A stretch of 64,000 bases of DNA, taken from the NCBI GenBank assembly GCA_024277175.1, contig JAJRVT010000224.1, forward strand, positions 1 through 64,000. Direction: 5' to 3'. A program made the position numbers and the translations under genes. This stretch comes from Chloroflexota bacterium (GTDB lineage Bacteria > Chloroflexota > Anaerolineae > Caldilineales > Caldilineaceae). The notes beneath the pieces are model-generated. The model had not been told where the DNA came from. It saw only the letters and a list, made by a program, of their open reading frames with translations, and did not search any database. Position 1 is the first letter of the stretch, and each line of letters opens with the position of its first letter. This document shows positions 25,602 to 33,984 of the stretch, piece by piece.

Positions 25602-25617
25602 GGTTACCTCGATCTGA

Positions 25618-25730
25618 ATAGAACACGGATTGAACGGATAGCGCTTTGCGCCCACTACGTGAACGGGCGGGAAGAGCCGGATCTAAAAAATCCGTGAAAA
25701 TCCGCCCAATCCACGTCATCCGTGTTCTAT
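25618..25730. repeat. P1 palindrome with inserted P5-like core
   Basis: ATAGAACACGGAT at 25618-25630 is the exact complement of 25718-25730. Inside the left arm a GCGCTTTGCGCCCACTACGTGA piece resembles a P5 unit, so the element is a composite. The TAG stop codon of pgeF (25727-25729) is the TAG of the ATAGAAC terminus itself. Confidence 0.7.
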
Positions 25731-26530
25731 TGTTTTTCCTCCAGCCATGCGAGCATACCGAAAAGCCCGCACTGTCCCCGCTCGGCCCGGTGGCTGAAAA
25801 AGTCGTCGGTGGTGCGGGCGGTGTCCACGCCGCTGATCTCAATTTGTTCTTCGGGAATGCCGGCATCGATCAACTGTCCGCTGATGGCCTGCCAGAGGTC
25901 GAAATAGGGGTTGCGCTCCGGGCCGTTGGGGTGGCGGAAGAGACGGTCGGCCCGGGGCAGTTTGGCGTGGGCCATGGCCACCACCTCCGGTCCTACCTCG
26001 TAGCTCTCCGGCCCGATGCTGGGACCGATGGCTGCGATGACGTCGGCCGGGTCGGTGTCGAAGGCCGCCTGCATGGCCCAGAGGGTGGCCGCGGGCATGC
26101 CGTTGACCGTTCCTCGCCAGCCGGAGTGACTCGCGCCCAGGGTGTGGTGGCGGGGATCGTAGAGGAGGACGGGCGCACAGTCGGCGAAGACCAGGGAGAG
26201 GGGCAGCCCGATTTCGTCCGTGATCAGACCGTCGCTGCCCACCATGCGCTGGCCGGCGTCGCTCCAGTCCACTCTGGCTACGCCCGTGCCGTGAACCTGC
26301 TCGGCGGAGACGACATCGTCCGCGTTCACGCCGGCCGCGGCCGCGAAACGCAGCCGGTTCTTCCGCACCCGATCGGGTGCGTCCCCCCGGCGGATGCTGA
26401 AATTGAGCGTGTTCCAGGGTGTGGGGCTGACGCCTCCATGGCGCGTGCTCACATGCGCGCGGACGGGCAGCCCGGCCAGCGTTTCGAAGGTGTAGGTGAT
26501 GACGCCGTTGGCGTGGGTGATGCGATGCAT
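25727..26530 (-). CDS. pgeF: Multicopper polyphenol oxidase / purine nucleoside phosphorylase (YfiH/PgeF family)
   Basis: A 267-aa protein of the DUF152/LACC1 fold. Characteristic motifs: STRHGGVSPTPWNTLNFS, EQVHGTGVARVD, LVFADCAPVLLYDP (the Cys ligand), ASHSGWRGTVNGM (the His) and AAIGPSIGPESYEVG. Members act as purine nucleoside phosphorylase/adenosine deaminase-like enzymes and, in E. coli, as peptidoglycan-editing factor removing L-Ser-containing precursors. Start at 26530 (MHRITHANG) chosen by homology length; the longer frame to 26623 would translate a P2 repeat. The stop lies within a P1 palindrome. Confidence 0.85.
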   Translation of the reverse strand: MHRITHANGVITYTFETLAGLPVRAHVSTRHGGVSPTPWNTLNFSIRRGDAPDRVRKNRLRFAAAAGVNADDVVSAEQVHGTGVARVDWSDAGQRMVGSDGLITDEIGLPLSLVFADCAPVLLYDPRHHTLGASHSGWRGTVNGMPAATLWAMQAAFDTDPADVIAAIGPSIGPESYEVGPEVVAMAHAKLPRADRLFRHPNGPERNPYFDLWQAISGQLIDAGIPEEQIEISGVDTARTTDDFFSHRAERGQCGLFGMLAWLEEKQ

Positions 26531-26531
26531 G

Positions 26532-26655
26532 GATTGGAAATCGAAGATTGAGGATTGAAAATTGGACACTGTTGACCTCGCTGACAAGACAGCTACAGGA
26601 AGCGGGAGGGCTCCGCTGTCCAATCTTTAATCCTCAATCTTCAATCTTTCCCCTA
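26532..26655. repeat. P2 palindrome between the HtrA-like gene and pgeF
   Basis: Left arm 26543-26568 has GAAGATTGAGG, ATTGAAAATTGGACACTG; right arm 26615-26655 has the complement of GGGGAAAGATTGAAG, ATTGAGGATTAAAGATTGGAC. The outer right edge includes the TAG of the protease gene. Its TAGGGGAAAGATTGAAG end is nearly identical to the one following the subtilase stop at 18200. Confidence 0.7.
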
Positions 26656-29600
26656 TTCTGGGCTGATGGGGAACAAGTAATAATCCCCCTTGGCGACTTC
26701 CAGTTCGCCGTTGGTGGATCCCCACGGCGGCGGCGCGTCCAGGGTGTAGGTGTACTTGCCGGGATCGAAGCACTGCTCCTTTTCGGCGCTGGGCGCGACT
26801 TTGAAATTGGTGTTCCAACCGTCCCCTTGACGTGTGAAGGTGATGGTGAGTTCCGCACCTAACTGATTCTGGAAGAGGTAGCAGCCCTGGCCGGCGCTGG
26901 CCGATGAGCTTCCGGCCGAGGAGCCGCCGCTCGCAGGCGCCGGCGCTTCGGGGATGGCGTCACAGGCGGCGTTCAGATTGACGTATTGGGCGGCGCCGGA
27001 GACCCAGCCGTTCTGTCCGTCCGGTGCGACGACGGAGAGCCAGGCGCAGTTGTTCACCTGTCCCTGAACCTGGAGCTCATCACCCTTTTGTAATGTGCCT
27101 GCGCGGCGGTAGTTGGTTCCCGGACCGTTGCGCAGATTGAGCGCGTTGACCACGACGGTGGCGGTGGGCGTCTGTCCCTGGTTGGCGGCTGAGCCGCTGG
27201 CTGACGCGCCATCCTGGCCCGTTAGGTTGATGGAGTTGAGGATCGTGTCGAACAGGGGGATATCGTTGCTGCTGGGTAGACTGATGACCACTAACGCACC
27301 TTTGTTTTGGTCCTCCTTGGCCACGCCGGCCAGCACCACCAGACTCTGGTCCTCCAGTCCGCCGCACGTAGTCCAGATGTCGTAACGGCCGATCAGGGTT
27401 TCGCCTTCGTACGGGTAGCGGTCGTCATATTCGCACTCGTCCGAGAACTCAAATGCATCCAGGATCTCGTCCGCATCCATGACCTCCGGCAGGGTGTCCG
27501 AAACGCCCATAAAGAGTCCGGGGATATCCCAACTGGCGTCGAACTCGACCAGGTCGGGGGCGGCCGTCAACGTTCGTCCCACAGCGTTGCCGTCGATCAT
27601 CCAGTCGTCATTTTCGATGTCTGTCCATTCCGCCGGCAGGAGGACGGAGAAAGTGTCCGCTTCGTCGATGAAGGACGCGTACTCCTGTTGCGTCTGCTGC
27701 TCTTCCTGCTGACTTTCCTCCTGGTTGGCCTGGATGAGCGGCTCGGTCGCTGGCGTCACCACATAGAATGTCTCCGCCAGGACGTTGAAGGCCTCGACAT
27801 CAGCGTCACCGCTGCCCTGGGCGAAGAGGAAGACCGCGTGGTCCAGTGGGTCCGATGCTGCTGAGAGCACGACCAGGAAGTTGTCTTCGTCGCCGCAGTT
27901 GCTCCAGATGTCATAGGCCCCGGTATAGTCGATGCCATTGATGCTGTGGGCGTGAGTCTGGCGATCTTCATAGGTGCAATCTTCGGAGAAATCGAGATCG
28001 TCCAGCGCGCCCACCGGATCGTAGCCTTCGACCGGATTCAGATTCGTATAAACGGTGAAGCCGGGCGTGGTCCAGCCGTTGTCATAGCCATCCAGGTCTG
28101 TGGAGGCCGTGAAAATGGAACCGACCGCCTCGTCATCGATGATCCAATCCTCAGAGCGGGCGCCGGTCCAGCTATCCGGGATGAGCGCGTTGATGGCGAC
28201 GTCCTCCACCTGCACGTACGAGTTGAGCAGGCTGCTTTCGCCCTCGTCGCTCGTGATATCGGCGACGTCCGGCTCTTCCTGGGCCTGGCCGGGCGGCGTC
28301 ACAATGAAGCTGTCCAGAATCCGATCCCGGGCCGCCAGATCGATCTCGCTGGCGGCGTAGATCTCGATGGCGAGCAGATAATCATTGGTCTCCGGCGTCA
28401 GTTCCAAGATCCAGACGCTGGAGCCTGCGTCACCGCAGCCGGTCCAGACGTCATAGGGGCCGGTGTAGAATCCCTCTGACAGTTCGGAGCGCTCCACCCC
28501 ATCACAGTTCTCGGTGTAATCGATGGAATCCAGGTAAGCGCCTTGATCGATGGTCCCCGCCAATACGTCGGAATAGCTCATGATCAGGCCGGGGACGCCC
28601 CAGTCACTGAAGAAGGCCTCCAGATCGGGCGAGGCATAGAGCTTGACGCCCACAGTTTGCTCGTCGATCTGCCAGGGATCTTCCTGCACGTCGCTCCAGG
28701 CCGTGGGCACTTCCACGCTGAGGATGCCCTGCTCGTCGCTGATGGCCTGGTACGCCTCATAGGCCGGCGCGGCCTCGGCGGGTGAGCCGTCGGCCGTCTG
28801 GGCGTTCTCCCCCGGCGCTTCCTCGCCACTGTCCAGGGGGATGCTCTGTTCCAGCGTACGGCCGTTCAACTGGCCTTTCAGCATCTCGCCGCTGTCGAAG
28901 CGGAGAACTTCGATGGTGAGCACATCGCCCGGATCGTGGCTGCGCAGGATATCGCAGTAGGTGGACATGGTGCCGTCGGTCGCCAGGGGCACGCCTTCCA
29001 TGTTGAGGATGATGTCGCCGGGCAACAGCCCCACCTGGTCGGCAGGAGAGCCGGACTGGACCGACGCCACCCAGATGCCGAAGAGTTTTTCGCCGTCGCT
29101 CACCGCCTCGCCGTTGATGCCGATGGAGTCGATGTCGACGCCGCTGCGCAGTTGTTCGATGATGGGCAGTGCATCCTTGGCGGCGATGGCGAAGAACTGA
29201 TCGGCGTCATTGCGCCGGTAGTTGATGCCGACAACACGCCCGTCTTCGTCCAGCAGAGGGCCGCCGGAATTGCCGGGGTTGAGGGTGGCGTCGTGCTGCA
29301 ACACCCCGTCCACCGAGGCCCAGTTGGTTTCGCCGCTGGCGCGGGCTTTGGAGATGATGCCCCGGGTCATGGTGTATTCCGGATCGCCCAGCGGGAAGCC
29401 CACGGCGAATACATCCAGCCCTACTTTGACCGGATCCTCCCGCCACTGGAGATAGGGGTAGCCGGACCCCTGGATGTCGATGACGGCCAGATCGGCGCAT
29501 TCATCGACGCCCAGCACCCGGGCGTTGACGGGTTCGTCGCTTCCATTGACATAAACCTTGTATAGCGCGCCGCCGGTGACCACATGGTTGTTGGTCACGG

Positions 29601-29901
29601 CCACGCCGGCTTCGTCGATGATGAATCCGGTGCCCCGGCCGGCGGCGTTGATCCGCAACCCTTCGGCTGGGTCCACAAATGTGCCCACGGACTCGATGAG
29701 CACCACGGCCTGCTGGGCGTCCTCCAGGTTGTCGATGGCCAGATCGTCGGCGTCGCCGGCGTCCGTGGGTGGGCTGACTTGTTGGATGGCTGCGGTCCGT
29801 CCGCCGTCCGCCAGGACGCTGCTCTGGGGGATCAACATAATGGCGATCGCCAGGCTCAACGCAGCCAGGACCGCCCTGGGCGGAGAAATGTTTCGATACA
29901 T
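26653..29901 (-). CDS. Secreted HtrA-like serine protease with three tandem repeat domains and SH3b
   Basis: A 1082-aa exported protein. Signal peptide 1-31 (VLAALSLAIAIMLIPQSSVL). Trypsin-like domain with His106 (TNNHVV), Asp137 (CADLAV) and Ser212 (NPGNSGGP), then a PDZ domain (about 262-345, GLLPGDIILNMEGVPLA). Three homologous modules of about 150 residues follow (384-535, 561-714, 741-893), each with a 'WxxxxxxxWxID...VG', 'WxxPG' and 'YDxWxxCG' pattern. An SH3b domain (913-976, NLRNGPGTNYRRAG) and a Cys-containing C-terminal domain (1004-1082) end it. AGGAG precedes the ATG at 29901. It is likely an envelope quality-control or sensory protease; the repeats are not a family I can name. 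Confidence 0.82.
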   Translation of the reverse strand: MYRNISPPRAVLAALSLAIAIMLIPQSSVLADGGRTAAIQQVSPPTDAGDADDLAIDNLEDAQQAVVLIESVGTFVDPAEGLRINAAGRGTGFIIDEAGVAVTNNHVVTGGALYKVYVNGSDEPVNARVLGVDECADLAVIDIQGSGYPYLQWREDPVKVGLDVFAVGFPLGDPEYTMTRGIISKARASGETNWASVDGVLQHDATLNPGNSGGPLLDEDGRVVGINYRRNDADQFFAIAAKDALPIIEQLRSGVDIDSIGINGEAVSDGEKLFGIWVASVQSGSPADQVGLLPGDIILNMEGVPLATDGTMSTYCDILRSHDPGDVLTIEVLRFDSGEMLKGQLNGRTLEQSIPLDSGEEAPGENAQTADGSPAEAAPAYEAYQAISDEQGILSVEVPTAWSDVQEDPWQIDEQTVGVKLYASPDLEAFFSDWGVPGLIMSYSDVLAGTIDQGAYLDSIDYTENCDGVERSELSEGFYTGPYDVWTGCGDAGSSVWILELTPETNDYLLAIEIYAASEIDLAARDRILDSFIVTPPGQAQEEPDVADITSDEGESSLLNSYVQVEDVAINALIPDSWTGARSEDWIIDDEAVGSIFTASTDLDGYDNGWTTPGFTVYTNLNPVEGYDPVGALDDLDFSEDCTYEDRQTHAHSINGIDYTGAYDIWSNCGDEDNFLVVLSAASDPLDHAVFLFAQGSGDADVEAFNVLAETFYVVTPATEPLIQANQEESQQEEQQTQQEYASFIDEADTFSVLLPAEWTDIENDDWMIDGNAVGRTLTAAPDLVEFDASWDIPGLFMGVSDTLPEVMDADEILDAFEFSDECEYDDRYPYEGETLIGRYDIWTTCGGLEDQSLVVLAGVAKEDQNKGALVVISLPSSNDIPLFDTILNSINLTGQDGASASGSAANQGQTPTATVVVNALNLRNGPGTNYRRAGTLQKGDELQVQGQVNNCAWLSVVAPDGQNGWVSGAAQYVNLNAACDAIPEAPAPASGGSSAGSSSASAGQGCYLFQNQLGAELTITFTRQGDGWNTNFKVAPSAEKEQCFDPGKYTYTLDAPPPWGSTNGELEVAKGDYYLFPISPE

Positions 29902-30252
29902 GGTATACTCCTTGTTGTACTTGATGTTATTGCACTTGACGTTGTACGCGAATGCGGGTGTAGCAAACGAACGATCAGCACAGAGGTGGAGGCGTGATTG
30001 GATGGAGAACAATCTGCACTTGATTTTGGCTATACACGTTGAATTGTAGACCAGATCGGGGGTGCGCGCAACCACGATTTTTGAGGAGATGAACTCGACC
30101 TTCGGCGCGTGACGCTCATTAAGTTTATCGTAGCATAGTCCAAAAACCTTCGGTCTCCGGGATTGAAAAAAATACTGAAAATGAAACATCGCCAGTGTAC
30201 AGACCGTCTGTGAATGTGTGGTCTGATTCATAGCAAACGGGGAACCATACGC
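29902..30252. other. Divergent intergenic region
   Basis: 351 nt between two divergently transcribed genes. Near the protease start, GTACAACGTCAAGTGCAATA and ACATCAAGTACAACAAGGAG contain a direct repeat of CAAGT and GTACAAC around the ribosome site. Toward 30090-30200 the sequence is AT-richer (AAGTTTATCGTAGCATAGTCC, TTGAAAAAAATACTGAAAAT) and may hold both promoters, but no clean -35/-10 pair stands out. No gene is evident. Confidence 0.35.
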
Positions 30253-30717
30253 ATGTCGTCTCAAAATCAATCTGCAGAACGTAAATCCATCATCGGCCTT
30301 TTTCTGTGGAGCGGGCTGATCCTTCTCTCCGCGGGGCTGCTGATCTATCTGGTCGTCGCAGGCGGACAGACAGTGGGCGAGGCCGGCGTCACCCTGCCGC
30401 GCCCGGTGGTGACGCCGGAGCCGGGCGGGGGCGGCGGCAACCAACCTGAGGGCGCGGCAAGCGACATCAGCCCCGCTCAGCCGGGCGAGAGCGGCGGTGA
30501 AGCCGGGAGCGGGATGTGGGCGCTTTGGATCTCGGCCCTGACCCTGATCACGTCTACGGTGGGGCTGGTTTCCAACGCCTGGCTGGGCTGGCGCAAGGAG
30601 CTGCGCGCGGCCCGGCGGGATCGGCTGGAGGCTCAACAGTTGCGGGCCGAACTGGAGAAGACGCTGCTGGAGGTGCAGCAGTTGCGGGCCGAACTGGCGG
30701 GTGAGAAAGACGCTTGA
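30253..30717 (+). CDS. Small two-helix membrane protein with C-terminal coiled coil
   Basis: A 154-aa protein of unknown function. One membrane helix at about 16-38 (FLWSGLILLSAGLLIYLVVAG), a Pro/Gly/Glu-rich periplasmic-type linker (about 45-85), a second helix at about 88-110 (WALWISALTLITSTVGLVSN) and a charged coiled coil to the end with two copies of QQLRAEL (LEAQQLRAELEKTLLEVQQL). Start at 30253 (MSSQNQSAERK) chosen as the first ATG giving a normal N-in anchor. It is monocistronic and followed by the TumA/TumE-like pair. Confidence 0.55.
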   Translation: MSSQNQSAERKSIIGLFLWSGLILLSAGLLIYLVVAGGQTVGEAGVTLPRPVVTPEPGGGGGNQPEGAASDISPAQPGESGGEAGSGMWALWISALTLITSTVGLVSNAWLGWRKELRAARRDRLEAQQLRAELEKTLLEVQQLRAELAGEKDA

Positions 30718-30846
30718 CGGAATCCGTGGGGGCGAGTAGGATAGCGGGTAGGTGGCTGTGTAGCGGATGGGAGAATAATTTGATGAGCGTACACATAGTA
30801 ATCGAATTCGAGGAATCAAATAGGGCGCACGCTTGTTGTCCAGGCG

Positions 30847-31080
30847 GTGGAAAGCTATAAAGCCCGCCTGCGCGCGAGTATTCAACGCACACAACATCGT
30901 CTGGCCGAATTTGAAAGCAAATATCAAGTCAGCGCCGAACGATTTTTGGCGGAGATGACCGCAGAGGATTTACAGGGCGGCGATCTTGAATATGTGGAGT
31001 GGGCGGACGAAGCCAAACTGTTGAAAGGGTTGGAAGTGGAACTGAACGGGCTGGAACATGCGCGCTACCAGCTTCCCTGA
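30847..31080 (+). CDS. TumA-type antitoxin of a TumE system
   Basis: A 77-aa charged helical protein: ESYKARLRASIQRTQHRL, AEFESKYQVSAERFLAEMT and DLQGGDLEYVEWADEAKLL. This pattern (ESYxxxLxxxIxxTxxRLxxFExKY...GGDxEYVEWAGE) is the usual partner gene of TumE (DUF6516) toxins. The only start in the open frame is GTG at 30847, with weak ribosome signals. It overlaps the toxin start by 23 nt. The antitoxin appears intact while its toxin is broken, so the toxin could be lost without harm. Confidence 0.6.
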   Translation: MESYKARLRASIQRTQHRLAEFESKYQVSAERFLAEMTAEDLQGGDLEYVEWADEAKLLKGLEVELNGLEHARYQLP

Positions 31081-31227
31081 ATACGCCCAGTATATTGAAA
31101 CGATCCTGCTCACAAACCCGCTCTTGCACAGTCGGAACATAAGCATACGCCCGCTGATATTGAGCTAACTTCTGCTCCCCGTCTCTCCGATGTGATCGAG
31201 AAAATCATCAAATTGATGGGCGAGTGA
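31058..31227 (+). pseudogene. TumE-type toxin gene with internal deletion
   Basis: From the ATG at 31058 the frame reads MRATSFPEYAQYIETILLTN, then PLLHSRNI, and stops at a TAA soon after. In the next frame, up to TGA at 31225, it reads HKHTPADIELTSAPRLSDVI, EKIIKLMGE, which resembles the conserved C terminus of TumE toxins (HHKH...LxDVLxEI). The full family length is about 110-130 residues; only about 57 codons remain, so roughly half of the gene including the core beta-sheet is missing, joined out of frame. The toxin is therefore inactive. Confidence 0.6.
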
Positions 31228-31228
31228 C

Positions 31229-33076
31229 TCACCTTTTTACCGCTTTCAGCCGCGTCCACGGACGCCAATCCTCGGCCCGCCACGCGCCGCCCTTGGCCGC
31301 GGGGATGGGCCGGTTCTCGTTGCCGCCGTAGCGGAACGCCCACTCTTTGTCGCACACCTGGCAGGTGAGACAGCCGGCGCTGTCCGGCGGACAACTCAGC
31401 CCGGTTTCGCTGCGGGCCGCCAGCTTCAGTTCGTAGTGGAAGTATTTCTCGCTCACCCCGCTCTCCACCACATCCCACGGCAACGGATCGCCGATCTTGT
31501 GCTTGCCCGCGTACTCGTTGCGATCCAGCCCCAATTCTTCCATGGTCTGAAAAAAGGAGCGCACCGTCAGCCCGCCGTCGGGGATAGCCAGCAGCAACTC
31601 GGCCAGCCGCCGGTCGCCCCGGGAGAGCACGGCCTGGACCTCGGCCCAGTCGGGCGAGTCCGCGCGCACGTCCACGCCGTGGCGGGCCAGTGAACGGTAA
31701 ATATGCTTCTGCCGCTTGCGGATCACCTTGGGTGGGGCCATTCCCTCCCACTGGAAGGGCGTGTGGGCCTTGGGCACAAAGGGGGTGGCGTTGATGGCCA
31801 TGCGGCGCTTGAAGCGGGCCCGGGCCGCCAGGGTAAAGTCCACAATGGCCTGGATGTCCTCGTCCGTCTCCGTGGGGTGGCCGACCATGAAGTAGAGCTT
31901 GAGCTGGGGAAAGTTCAGCGCCTGGGCCAGGTCGATGGCGGCCATCATCTGGTCCTCGGTCTGGGTCTTGTTGATGACGTTGCGCAGGCGCTGGCTGCCG
32001 GCCTCGGGCGCGACGGTCAGGGTCTTGCCCCCCGTCTCGGCCATGGCCCGGATCAGGGGGACGCTGATGGGGTCCATGCGCATGGAACTGGCGCTGATAC
32101 TGAGGCCCATGGCCTGCAAGCCCACGGCCAGCTCATCGATCTGGGTGTGATCGGAGACCGCGGCCGAGACCAGGCCCATCCGGGTATGCCCCGCGGCCAT
32201 AGCCTGTTCCGCCGAGGCCAGCAGCCGCTCCAGGGGCTGCTCCCGGGCCGGGCGGTAGACGTAGCCGGCCAGGCAGAAGCGGCAGCCCCGCCCGCAGCCG
32301 CGCGCGATCTCCATCAGATGCATGTTGCTGAACTCGGTGTCCGGCGTGTAGAGCGTGCTGCTGGTCTCATAGTCGGGCAGGGTGCGCACCCACAGCCGTT
32401 TCACCTTGCGGAAGTGGGGATGATCCCGGTGAGAGGGGCGCAGCGCGGGCACGTACCAGCCGGGCGTGCGGTCCAGGGCCTCCAGCAGCGCGGCCCGGTC
32501 CTCGTACAGTCCTTCCCGGATCAGCTCGATGAAGTGGGGGATGGCCTCCTCGCCCTCGCCGATGAGGATGGCGTCGAAGAAGGGGGCCATGGGTTCGGGG
32601 TTCATGGTCACGCCCGGGCCGCCGGCGATGAGCAGGGGCCAGTCGCTGCCGTCCCAGCGCTTGCTGGCGTAACGGTCTGCGGCCAGGGGCGGGGTGTTGG
32701 CCTGGCGCAGCATGGAGACCACATTGAAGTAGTCCATCTCCCAGGAGATGGTGAAGGCCCAGACGTCGAACTTTTCGGCCGGCCGGGCGTTTTCCAGGGA
32801 GAGCAGGGGCTTGCCGGCCTGGGCCGCGCCCTTTTCCCAGAAGACGCGCTCGCAGACCACGTCCGGCTCCCGGTTGAAGGCCGCGTAGAGCAGTTGGAGC
32901 GCGAGGCTGCTCATGCCCACGTAGTAGCTGTTGGGCATGGTCAGGGCCACGGGGATCTTGCCGCCCCAGTCCTTGACGATGGCGCCGGTTTCGGTGGGGG
33001 TCGCGGCGGACGCCTGCTGGGATTTGCCCTGGCGCGGGGGCTGTCGCTTGGTTCTTCGATGTCTGGCTTTTGCCAT
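31229..33076 (-). CDS. B12-binding-domain radical SAM protein
   Basis: A 615-aa protein. The N-terminal 200 residues have a cobalamin-binding-like Rossmann fold (LTMPNSYYVGMSSLALQLLY, FDVWAFTISWEMDYFNVVSM, LIAGGPGVTMNPEPMAPFFD). The radical SAM core follows with CGRGCRFC (cluster ligands Cys-x3-Cys-x2-Cys), VAPEAGSQRLRNVINKT and LYFMVGHPTETDEDI. A Cys-rich C terminus (LSCPPDSAGCLTCQVC) may carry an extra cluster. It matches the uncharacterised TIGR03960-like radical SAM family common in Chloroflexota and firmicutes. Start at 33076 (MAKARHRRTKR); the longer frame to 33211 crosses a promoter-like spacer. No neighbour gives the substrate. Confidence 0.8.
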   Translation of the reverse strand: MAKARHRRTKRQPPRQGKSQQASAATPTETGAIVKDWGGKIPVALTMPNSYYVGMSSLALQLLYAAFNREPDVVCERVFWEKGAAQAGKPLLSLENARPAEKFDVWAFTISWEMDYFNVVSMLRQANTPPLAADRYASKRWDGSDWPLLIAGGPGVTMNPEPMAPFFDAILIGEGEEAIPHFIELIREGLYEDRAALLEALDRTPGWYVPALRPSHRDHPHFRKVKRLWVRTLPDYETSSTLYTPDTEFSNMHLMEIARGCGRGCRFCLAGYVYRPAREQPLERLLASAEQAMAAGHTRMGLVSAAVSDHTQIDELAVGLQAMGLSISASSMRMDPISVPLIRAMAETGGKTLTVAPEAGSQRLRNVINKTQTEDQMMAAIDLAQALNFPQLKLYFMVGHPTETDEDIQAIVDFTLAARARFKRRMAINATPFVPKAHTPFQWEGMAPPKVIRKRQKHIYRSLARHGVDVRADSPDWAEVQAVLSRGDRRLAELLLAIPDGGLTVRSFFQTMEELGLDRNEYAGKHKIGDPLPWDVVESGVSEKYFHYELKLAARSETGLSCPPDSAGCLTCQVCDKEWAFRYGGNENRPIPAAKGGAWRAEDWRPWTRLKAVKR

Positions 33077-33465
33077 GATGATGCGTTGACTATCCTTCGT
33101 AAACAAAGGCGACCAGACAACCTGATCGCCTCCCATTCCCGGTTCGGTTTCTGCACGGCTTTGCTTGCCTTGACCTGACGTTATTATAGGCGGTGGGTGA
33201 CGTTGTGTCAATGTACTGCGCGGTGGCGGGGGGGGCGTTTCGAGTCGGGGCCACCTTGAACTGCAAGTTCAGGCTGACAGCGAAAGTCGGCTAAAGCCGA
33301 CTGGTGGGAACGGCGCCGTTCTGCGGTCGGTCCGCTGAAGCGCATTTCGGCTGTTAGTTTTGAAAGGGAACCACTTTTGTCGTCAACTTCGTCTATGGCA
33401 TTAATGGCTTCTGGGGCAAGGGGAGACCATCGTTTGCATCGTGTGATGAATCCAGGAATTCAACC
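33077..33465. other. Divergent intergenic region with AGTCGGCT hairpin
   Basis: 389 nt between divergent genes. AGTCGGCT-AA-AGCCGACT at 33286-33303 is a perfect 8-bp stem preceded by CTTGAACTGCAAGTTCAG, another short palindrome; both lie in a GC-rich stretch that includes a run of eight G at 33227. These look like repeat-derived or transcriptional structures. No promoter pair or gene is convincing. Confidence 0.4.
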
Positions 33466-33984
33466 ATGCTATTCGCCCATGTGGTTCCAGGCTATTTCGC
33501 CGCCAGCGTATCGAAGCCCTATTGGCGTGAAGAGTGGGGGCGCATGCAGAGATACACGCTGTGGACCGTGGCTATTGTCAGCACAGTGGCGCCGGATTCA
33601 GATGTGATCTATAACGCGCTGGTGCGCGGGTTTGTGAATCACAGCGTTCTCTGGACGCACAGCATCTTCCCGTATCTTGGTTTGGCGCTCATCTGGTATA
33701 TGCTGTATCGCCTGGGGCGATGGCCGTTTTTACAGATGTCCGTCGGTCTCGCGGCGATTGGAGGCGCTTCGCATCTGTTGCTGGATGTGATCGTCCATGG
33801 CACGCCCCTCCTCTACCCATTGAGTATGAGAATGTTCGGTTGGCCGCCGCGACAGATTGTCGAAGGTGGGGTCAGGGGATATGTGACCCATCCGCTTTTT
33901 CTGTTAGAGCCGCTCCTCTTCGCCGTGGCTATCCTGCGCTGGAGATGGCAAAACACTGAGCGCGTCCCCGTCAGTAGTTCGTGA
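33466..33984 (+). CDS. DUF457/YdjM-like membrane-bound metal-dependent hydrolase
   Basis: A 172-aa polytopic membrane protein. The family pattern is visible: N-terminal MLFAHVVPGYFAASVSKPYW, a first acidic/His cluster (VAPDSDVIYNALV with HSVLWTHSIF) and the second motif GGASHLLLDVIVHGTPLLYP. His and Asp side chains of these motifs are the proposed metal ligands. About four helices are predicted (to 160). Members of DUF457 are often called LexA-binding or membrane-bound hydrolases; the function is not established. The 3' end overlaps the convergent dam gene by 14 nt. Confidence 0.7.
   Translation: MLFAHVVPGYFAASVSKPYWREEWGRMQRYTLWTVAIVSTVAPDSDVIYNALVRGFVNHSVLWTHSIFPYLGLALIWYMLYRLGRWPFLQMSVGLAAIGGASHLLLDVIVHGTPLLYPLSMRMFGWPPRQIVEGGVRGYVTHPLFLLEPLLFAVAILRWRWQNTERVPVSSS

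Noticed and set aside
26653-30927. A 1424-codon open frame for the HtrA-like gene extending far upstream
   Set aside because: The first 342 codons are antisense to a plus-strand gene and a spacer, lack a ribosome site, and precede a clear signal peptide with AGGAG at 29901.
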